Made by a program: the position numbers and the translations under genes
In this document: positions 58,398 to 64,000 of the stretch, one piece after another
Position numbering within the stretch: the first letter of the stretch is position 1
Layout: every line of letters begins with the position of its first letter
Assembly (NCBI RefSeq): GCF_964340395.1
Contig: NC_135567.1
Location: 489,883-553,882 of the forward strand
Direction: 5' to 3'
Source of the DNA: Glandiceps talaboti
Lineage: Eukaryota; Hemichordata; Enteropneusta; Spengelidae
DNA length: 64,000 bases
The notes under the pieces: generated by a model
What the model was told of the DNA's origin: nothing
The model's database searches: none
Seen by the model: the letters and a program-made list of their open reading frames with translations, nothing else

Positions 58398-59388
58398 GCT
58401 CTCTCTTAATAGGGGAGGGGCACTACACCATTACTTGGCAGGTCTCTCTTAATAGGGGAGGGGCACTACACCATTACTTGGCAGGTCTCTCTTAATAGGG
58501 GAGGGGCACTACACCATTACTTGGCAGGTCTCTCTTAATAGGGGAGGGGCACTACACCATTACTTGGCAGGTCTCTCTTAATAGGGGAGGGGCACTACGT
58601 CATTACTTGGCAGGTCTCTCTTAATAGGGGAGGGGCACTACACCATTACTTGGCAGGTCTCTCTTAATAGGGGAGGGGCACTACACCATTACTTGGCAGG
58701 TCTCTCTTAATAGGGGAGGGGCACTACACCATTACTTGGCAGGTCTCTCTTAATAGGGGAGGGGCACTACACCATTACTTGGCAGGTCTCTCTTAATAGG
58801 GGAGGGGCACTACACCATTACTTGGCAGGTCTCTCTTAATAGGGGAGGGGCACTACACCATTACTTGGCAGGTCTCTCTTAATAGGGGAGGGGCACTACA
58901 CCATTACTTGGCAGGTCTCTCTTAATAGGGGAGGGGCACTACACCATTACTTGGCAGGTCTCTCTTAATAGGGGAGGGGCACTACACCATTACTTGGCAG
59001 GTCTCTCTTAATAGGGGAGGGGCACTACACCATTACTTGGCAGGTCTCTCTTAATAGGGGAGGGGCACTACACCATTACTTGGCAGGTCTCTCTTAATAG
59101 GGGAGGGGCACTACGTCATTACTTGGCAGGTCTCTCTTAATAGGGGAGGGGCACTACACCATTACTTGGCAGGTCTCTCTTAATAGGGGAGGGGCACTAC
59201 GTCATTACTTGGCAGGTCTCTCTTAATAGGGGAGGGGCACTACACCATTACTTGGCAGGTCTCTCTTAATAGGGGAGGGGCACTACACCATTACTTGGCA
59301 GGTCTCTCTTAATAGGGGAGGGGCACTACACCATTACTTGGCAGGTCTCTCTTAATAGGGGAGGGGCACTACACCATTACTTGGCAGG
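58398..59388. repeat. 43-bp minisatellite, 23 copies
   Basis: Unit CTCTCTTAATAGGGGAGGGG plus CACTACACCATTACTTGGCAGGT. The only variant I saw is ACGTCATT in place of ACACCATT, in three units. Confidence 0.97.
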
Positions 59389-59462
59389 TGCAAACAACAC
59401 TGTGATTATGAAAATTCCTTGATGGTTTTCATCATCACATAACAATTCTACTCTGTCAGGTG

Positions 59463-59735
59463 TCACCAACCATCTGTCATCAAATCATCAGTCGGCCTGA
59501 AGAAGCATTCAGGATAGGGCTTGAAACTGTTGCCATTCAAAACAACAGCAAGTCCAGTAGGATAGATTGTAATTACTTCATTATTAACTTCATACCTGGA
59601 TGATTGAGAATATTCATAGACATATTCTCCATCAAAGATAGAAATTATGAAATTTGCAATCTTCAAAAAGTCAATATTTAGTGGAAAACTTTGTATAAAG
59701 GAGTATAGTGTAGGAAATCTAAATGCAATAAACAT
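59463..59735 (-). CDS. Unidentified minus-strand open frame (90 codons)
   Basis: ATG at 59,735 to a TGA at 59,463. The N-terminal part is hydrophobic (FPTLYSFIQSFPLNIDFL), and the C-terminal part reads as a soluble strand-rich segment: YEVNNEVITIYPTGLAVVLN, then FKPYPECFFRPTDDLMTDGW. The second half looks more protein-like than most frames in this window and may be a terminal exon, since TTTATTGCATTTAG near the start is an acceptor-like sequence. I do not recognise the family. It lies between two minisatellites. Confidence 0.35.
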   Translation of the reverse strand: MFIAFRFPTLYSFIQSFPLNIDFLKIANFIISIFDGEYVYEYSQSSRYEVNNEVITIYPTGLAVVLNGNSFKPYPECFFRPTDDLMTDGW

Positions 59736-59789
59736 TTCTGATAAACTGTTTATTTAGTGTCAGAATGAATGTTCAATATGGACTCTTGG

Positions 59790-60593
59790 TTCATAGCCTA
59801 AAATGAGTATTTGTACTCACAGAGTTGTACATTTTCTTGGTTCATAGCCTGAAATAAGTATTTCTACTCACAGAGTTGTACATTTTCTTGTTCATAGCCT
59901 GAAATAAGTATTTCTACTCACAGAGTTGTACATTTTCTTGGTTCATAGCCTGAAATAAGTATTTCTACTCACAGAGTTGTACATTTTCTTGTTCATAGCC
60001 TGAAATAAGTATTTCTACTCACAGAGTTGTACATTTTCTTGGTTCATAGCCTGAAATAAGTATTTCTACTCACAGAGTTGTACATTTTCTTGTTCATAGC
60101 CTGAAATAAGTATTTCTACTCACAGAGTTGTACATTTTCTTGTTCATAGCCTGAAATAAGTATTTCTACTCACAGAGTTGTACATTTTCTTGGTTCATAG
60201 CCTGAAATAAGCATTTCTACTCACAGAGTTGTACATTTTCTTGTTCATAGCCTGAAATAAGCATTTCTACTCACAGAGTTGTACATTTTCTTGGTTCATA
60301 GCCTGAAATAAGTATTTCTACTCACAGAGTTGTACATTTTCTTGGTTCATAGCCTGAAATAAGTATTTCTACTCACAGAGTTGTACATTTTCTTGGTTCA
60401 TAGCCTGAAATAAGCATTTCTACTCACAGAGTTGTACATTTTCTTGGTTCATAGCCTGAAATAAGTATTTCTACTCACAGAGTTGTACATTTTCTTGGTT
60501 CATAGCCTGAAATAAGTATTTCTACTCACAGAGTTGTACATTTTCTTGGTTCATAGCCTGAAATAAGTATTTCTACTCACAGAGTTGTACATT
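59790..60593. repeat. 50/51-bp minisatellite, about 16 copies
   Basis: Unit TTTTCTTGGTTCATAGCCTG, AAATAAGTATTTCTACTCAC, AGAGTTGTACA. A single G insertion/deletion (CTTGG/CTTG) makes two unit lengths. Confidence 0.96.
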
Positions 60594-61254
60594 TTTAGCT
60601 CCGCTGTCGGCGAAAGCTGAAAGCGTAGCTTTAGGTATAGGTGGGTATTGAGGTATAGAGAGTAGAGTGAATCATATGTGTCCGTCAAACTTTTATATTT
60701 TCACTATCTACTCCGTAAGTGACAGTCGGAATTCTTCGATATTTGGTGTGCATGTTCCCTGGGGGGAGGCTATTCAGATTTGTTCATGCCAAGTTGATCT
60801 GTGCCATTTTCAATTTTTTATGATTTTTTTTCCAAAAATGACATTTTCATCAACTCCTCATAAACTTTAAGTCAGATTGCTTTGATATCTGGTGTGTTGA
60901 TGAACAGAGGGTAGCTTACTTAGATTTGTTAATTTCAAGTCAGCACGTCTTCTCTTCTATTTTTTATGATTTTTTTTTTGAAATTTGAAAAAAAAATTAA
61001 TATGTTAATGAGCATTATGACCGACGCCATATTGGAAATCAGTCCGCGAGACTTTAGGTAAAGTGCAACTTTTCAAAAGACACTATTGACGTCAAACAAG
61101 CAATGTAATATGTGCTATAGTCTTTATTCTACGCATTGTGCGCCCAAATGACAAATATTTGTTCGAAAAAGGGTTGTAAACTTCAAATCCAATTCTCTGT
61201 CCACCCCTCCTACAGAATGGTTCATTCCAGAGTATGCACCTCATGATCATTGTG
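60594..61254. repeat. Dispersed repeat (AGCTCC... family), copy 2
   Basis: Matches 7001-7625 from AGCTCCGCTGTCGGCGAAAG onward, then continues into the GAATGGTTCATTCCAG block seen at 5960-5975. The minus-strand frame at 61,092-61,301 is a by-product of this block. Confidence 0.85.
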
Positions 61255-61660
61255 AGAAGTCTTCCACACATCGTCCGAGAAATCGCAGCGTTCAGTGTCA
61301 TTATTCACAGAATTGTTGTTTTCGAGTGAAACCCCGTCTTGATTTGTATAACTCTAACAAATGAAGACATGTCAAGTTATATTTTGAAAGTTGTATCGCT
61401 AGTTTGAGACGATTTTGTCACGTACTATCGGGGCTTACTTGGACTTGGACCTTACTCCAGTTCATCGGGAAGTTTAGCCAGCTCGATAATTCTTTCTGGT
61501 TTAGTTTACAACACTTTTGATCGCGCAGATTTTGTTGTTGTGATGAAAAGAAATTTAAAAAAAAGATCACTTCAACCATTTCGTTGTGTTTTCTTTATGA
61601 AAGGTAATCGAACATGAACGAGTGTTACCACTGTAACCAGGAGGGTCTATGCTGTAACGT
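61255..61660. mobile_element. TIR element, interior piece (copy C)
   Basis: Matches the interior of copies A and B from CATCGTCCGAGAAATCG to AACGAGTGTTACCACTGTAA, without the outer left terminal repeat. The right end is broken at CACTGTAACCAGGAGGGTC. Confidence 0.75.
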
Positions 61661-61679
61661 ATGGCAAGGGTTCGACGAC

Positions 61680-62470
61680 ATACACACTGGTCGGTCCGCT
61701 ATCCGGTATCCCGCGACTAGTAACTTTCTGTAAGGACCTAAAATGCCGACGGGATAGTGACTTTTCGATAGGTATATCAGTGAGCTCAGAATTCAAACCA
61801 CCGGCTATATGATGAATTCACGGTCATAGTAAAATTCATTTGATTTTTAATTTGCTATTTTGACCAACTCCGGTTGTCTATTCGCGATAAAATTACGATT
61901 AGTTTGGAAACGGGGTAGATTTTCTATGATTCCGTGTCATAAAAGCATGTGTTGTGTAGTTTTCGAAAAGCACACCCGGTGGGAAAGTCGCCCAACAGGC
62001 GATCTCGCGCCATTGCTGTACTACGTGGCACTTTATTCTGGCGGGGTGTCTCTTGAAAACGGGAATAGCGAAGGATGAGCCAATCAAGTGAGACCTTTCA
62101 AATGTAGCTAATATTATAGCCAATAAAATTAGTTGTACGATGATATGTGTATAATAAGGCCTCTACACTGTAACAAGTAAATAGTAAAGTTGAAATCTTT
62201 ACTTTAGTCACATGAATTCGTATTTATGTACGGATGCGTAGTCTTTCTGAACAGTAATTTTTAGATCAGTTAGTATTTAAACTACGTTTCTGAGTTAATT
62301 ATTCGGTAGGTTTTGACGAGCTCCCTTTGTAAAAACGCTGTACAAATTGGATGTCGGCGTTCGCCCGGCCACGTTCAACGGAACTAGTGAAGCTCAATCC
62401 TAACAATGGTGGCTGTCAAAATCGAAGACGCAATTTGACCGTGTTGTTATTTCAGTGAGTTTATTCAGCA
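61680..62470. promoter_or_regulatory. CpG-richer, CCAAT-containing region (possible promoter)
   Basis: CpG is clearly more frequent here than in the flanks (CCGCGACTAG, GATCTCGCGCC, GCGTTCGCCCGG). GCCAATC (62,080) and GCCAATA (62,119) are CCAAT-type boxes in plus orientation, and a donor-like TTTCA|GTGAGT occurs at about 62,454. A short ATG frame at 62,405 stops after 10 codons, so a first exon would be noncoding. No gene can be tied to it within the window. Confidence 0.3.
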
Positions 62471-62585
62471 AGAAAACAACGTGTTCTATGTTTTTGTACT
62501 TCCTACATGATGTGATGATCGTTTTTTTACCGGTACAACTTGCAGCCTACAATGAAACTGCTAACTTACTTAGTAACACTGACCA

Positions 62586-62627
62586 TGCATGGATGTATTA
62601 GTGATACATCACTAATACAGCCATGCA
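62586..62627. repeat. 20-bp inverted repeat with 2-nt loop
   Basis: TGCATGGATGTATTAGTGAT and its complement (one mismatch) around AC. Confidence 0.85.
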
Positions 62628-63440
62628 CTCACACGATTCCGTGTTCCGTACGCGTGTTCATGTTTTGGGGCACATTTCTAAATACGCGAAACCAGTTATT
62701 GAATGTGTAGTGGATATTGATATTCAGTTTGAAAAATTAAAATCCTGAACTTTATTTTGCGAACGGTTTTGTCATTTCTTAGTAATTATAGGGCCGACTG
62801 TACTATCACGTTTAACGTTTATGTCAACCCGGAAGTACATAGACACGAAAATAGATGAAGTGACTTGTACATGTAATTAGTAACAAAATTTTGCTGTAAC
62901 TGCTGGTAACCTTCAAATTTATTTATTTTTATGTTGTAAATACATTCTAATATGCACTAAGGACAACACTATAAAGACTTGCTCTATGGGAAGGTAATTT
63001 TTTGTCTTTTAAATATGCAATAGTTAGATCAATGTGTACCAGAAATGTTATGTAGTATTTAAGCTAGAAATAAGACCACATAACATCTTATTACCCCCCC
63101 CCCCCCCAATTAAGACAAACTACTCACAGAAAGCAACAAAAAAAGAGAAGAAGCTCCAAAACATAAAAAAGAGAATAAAATTACAGTAAGGAGTTGATGA
63201 TGCACAAACAACTACAACGAAATAGACAGTTCAATTACAACACACGGTTTGAAATAATATGGGGTTTGGAATTAGAAGTGAATTAGAAGTGAATTAGAAG
63301 TAGAGCAAAAACTAAGAGAGATGAAGAGCCTAAGTGAACAAGCGAAAGCACTTAAAGATAGGACCACCAATTTTTTTTGCAGGACTACTACGTTATCAAT
63401 TTTACTGGTCCTGTGGGATAGTGACTTTTTTACTCCAGTG
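62628..63440. other. No gene recognised
   Basis: A poly-C tract near 63,093-63,108 and a GAATTAGAAGT triplication near 63,269. GGGATAGTGACTTTT at 63,416 recurs at 61,751. Confidence 0.5.
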
Positions 63441-63535
63441 CCAAGTACCCGAAAGCGAGAGTCATTCTCAGCCATTATGGCTGAGAATGACTCTCAGCCA
63501 TTATGGCTGAGAATGACTCTCTTTCGGGTACTTGG
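63441..63535. repeat. 95-bp palindrome formed by terminal repeats
   Basis: CCAAGTACCCGAAAGCGAGA pairs with TCTCTTTCGGGTACTTGG (allowing a small bulge), and the interior repeats ATGGCTGAGAATGACTCTC in both orientations. This is the end of the TIR element with its interior lost and the two ends joined head to head. Confidence 0.85.
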
Positions 63536-64000
63536 GGATTGTCGCCGTACGGAAATTAAGATGGCGATTAATACATTTCTTCGCTATATATATATCTACT
63601 ACAACTAGTACAAGTTGAATGTTGTTGACTTGGTAAATTTGTTAGAAAATTGAAATTCAAATTGCCTTAAAATTATTTTAGATCCCTGGTTTATTTCATT
63701 CATCATTAAAATTTTCCAGGGTTAAAGCTGTAAGACAATGGAATTATTTATAGGCAACCTCAAAATCCTCTTTTTTTTCTTTTTCTTGTGTGCATTTCCC
63801 AGTCATTTTTTTTTCTGAGATTTTGTGCAATTTTTCATAACAGTAGATTTTTGTTATAAAATGGTGACTATGGTATAAAAGTACAATACATTACCAACTT
63901 CTGTGTAAAATGTGTTTTATAGTGAGACATCATATATATATATGAAACCACTAACCACTTTATTGCATCGCTAAAACAAAACTGCATAGTAAAGAGCTGA
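63536..64000. mobile_element. TIR element right flank, copy C, running off the window
   Basis: Matches 6691-7000 and 8936-9370: GATTGTCGCCGTACGG, then TTAATACATTTCTTC, AACAGTAGATTTTTG and GTTATAAAATGGTGACTATG. A short (AT)n insertion at 63,931 distinguishes this copy. Confidence 0.85.

Noticed and set aside
61092-61301. Minus frame with NEPFCRRGG and GFEVYNP
   Set aside because: The same peptide arises next to the DIRS fragment from a shared noncoding repeat, so it is repeat translation and not a gene.

Overview
This window is animal nuclear DNA: spliced exons with GT-AG sites, AT-rich background, DIRS- and Penelope-type retroelement remnants, MITE-like elements, and a very heavy load of tandem repeats. 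No operons, Shine-Dalgarno sites or prokaryotic genes are seen. The repeat and TE content (DIRS tyrosine recombinase, SAP-SWIM-YqaJ gene, Penelope fragment) fits a marine invertebrate such as a lophotrochozoan or non-vertebrate deuterostome; the species cannot be fixed from sequence alone. By my estimate about a third of the window is tandem repeat.

Layout. 1-10 kb: dispersed repeats, a possible coding exon at 1.1-1.3 kb (minus), 28-bp and 52-bp minisatellites, a broken DIRS retroelement (4.5-5.9 kb, minus) beside a 92-bp inverted repeat, and two copies of a ~0.5 kb terminal-inverted-repeat element. 10.7-17.5 kb: a ~132-bp satellite with higher-order structure. 18.4-21.8 kb: a chain of short exon-like cassettes with conserved splice sites, the first three of which join in frame into a 46-residue peptide. 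23-31 kb: three more arrays (46, 38 and 157 bp), the first split by a 346-bp palindromic MITE with a TTAA target duplication. 31-43 kb: TE fragments, poly-G dispersed repeats, a ~0.8-0.9 kb inverted duplication (32.3-33.2 and 42.0-42.9 kb), a CpG-rich islet, microsatellites and a decayed SAP-domain gene.

43.3-51 kb: a candidate two-exon secreted-peptide gene (signal-peptide exon at 43,323; tyrosine-rich terminal exon at 50,883) with a near-palindromic RFX X-box just upstream. Its ~7.5 kb intron holds a 38-bp array of about 35 near-identical units, a SAP-SWIM-YqaJ pseudogene, a Penelope fragment, a minus-strand BEN-domain exon and three further arrays. 53.9-56.8 kb: three plus-strand exons of a RUN + PH domain gene (PLEKHM-like), with a second TTAA MITE in an intron. 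57-60.6 kb: 31-, 43- and 50-bp arrays. 60.6-64 kb: further copies of the repeats seen at 6-9 kb, flanking a CpG-richer, CCAAT-bearing region that could be a promoter.

Most long open frames in the window are artefacts of tandem repeats whose period is a multiple of three. The best supported genes are the RUN/PH exons, the BEN exon, the TE-derived pseudogenes and the short secreted-peptide gene.
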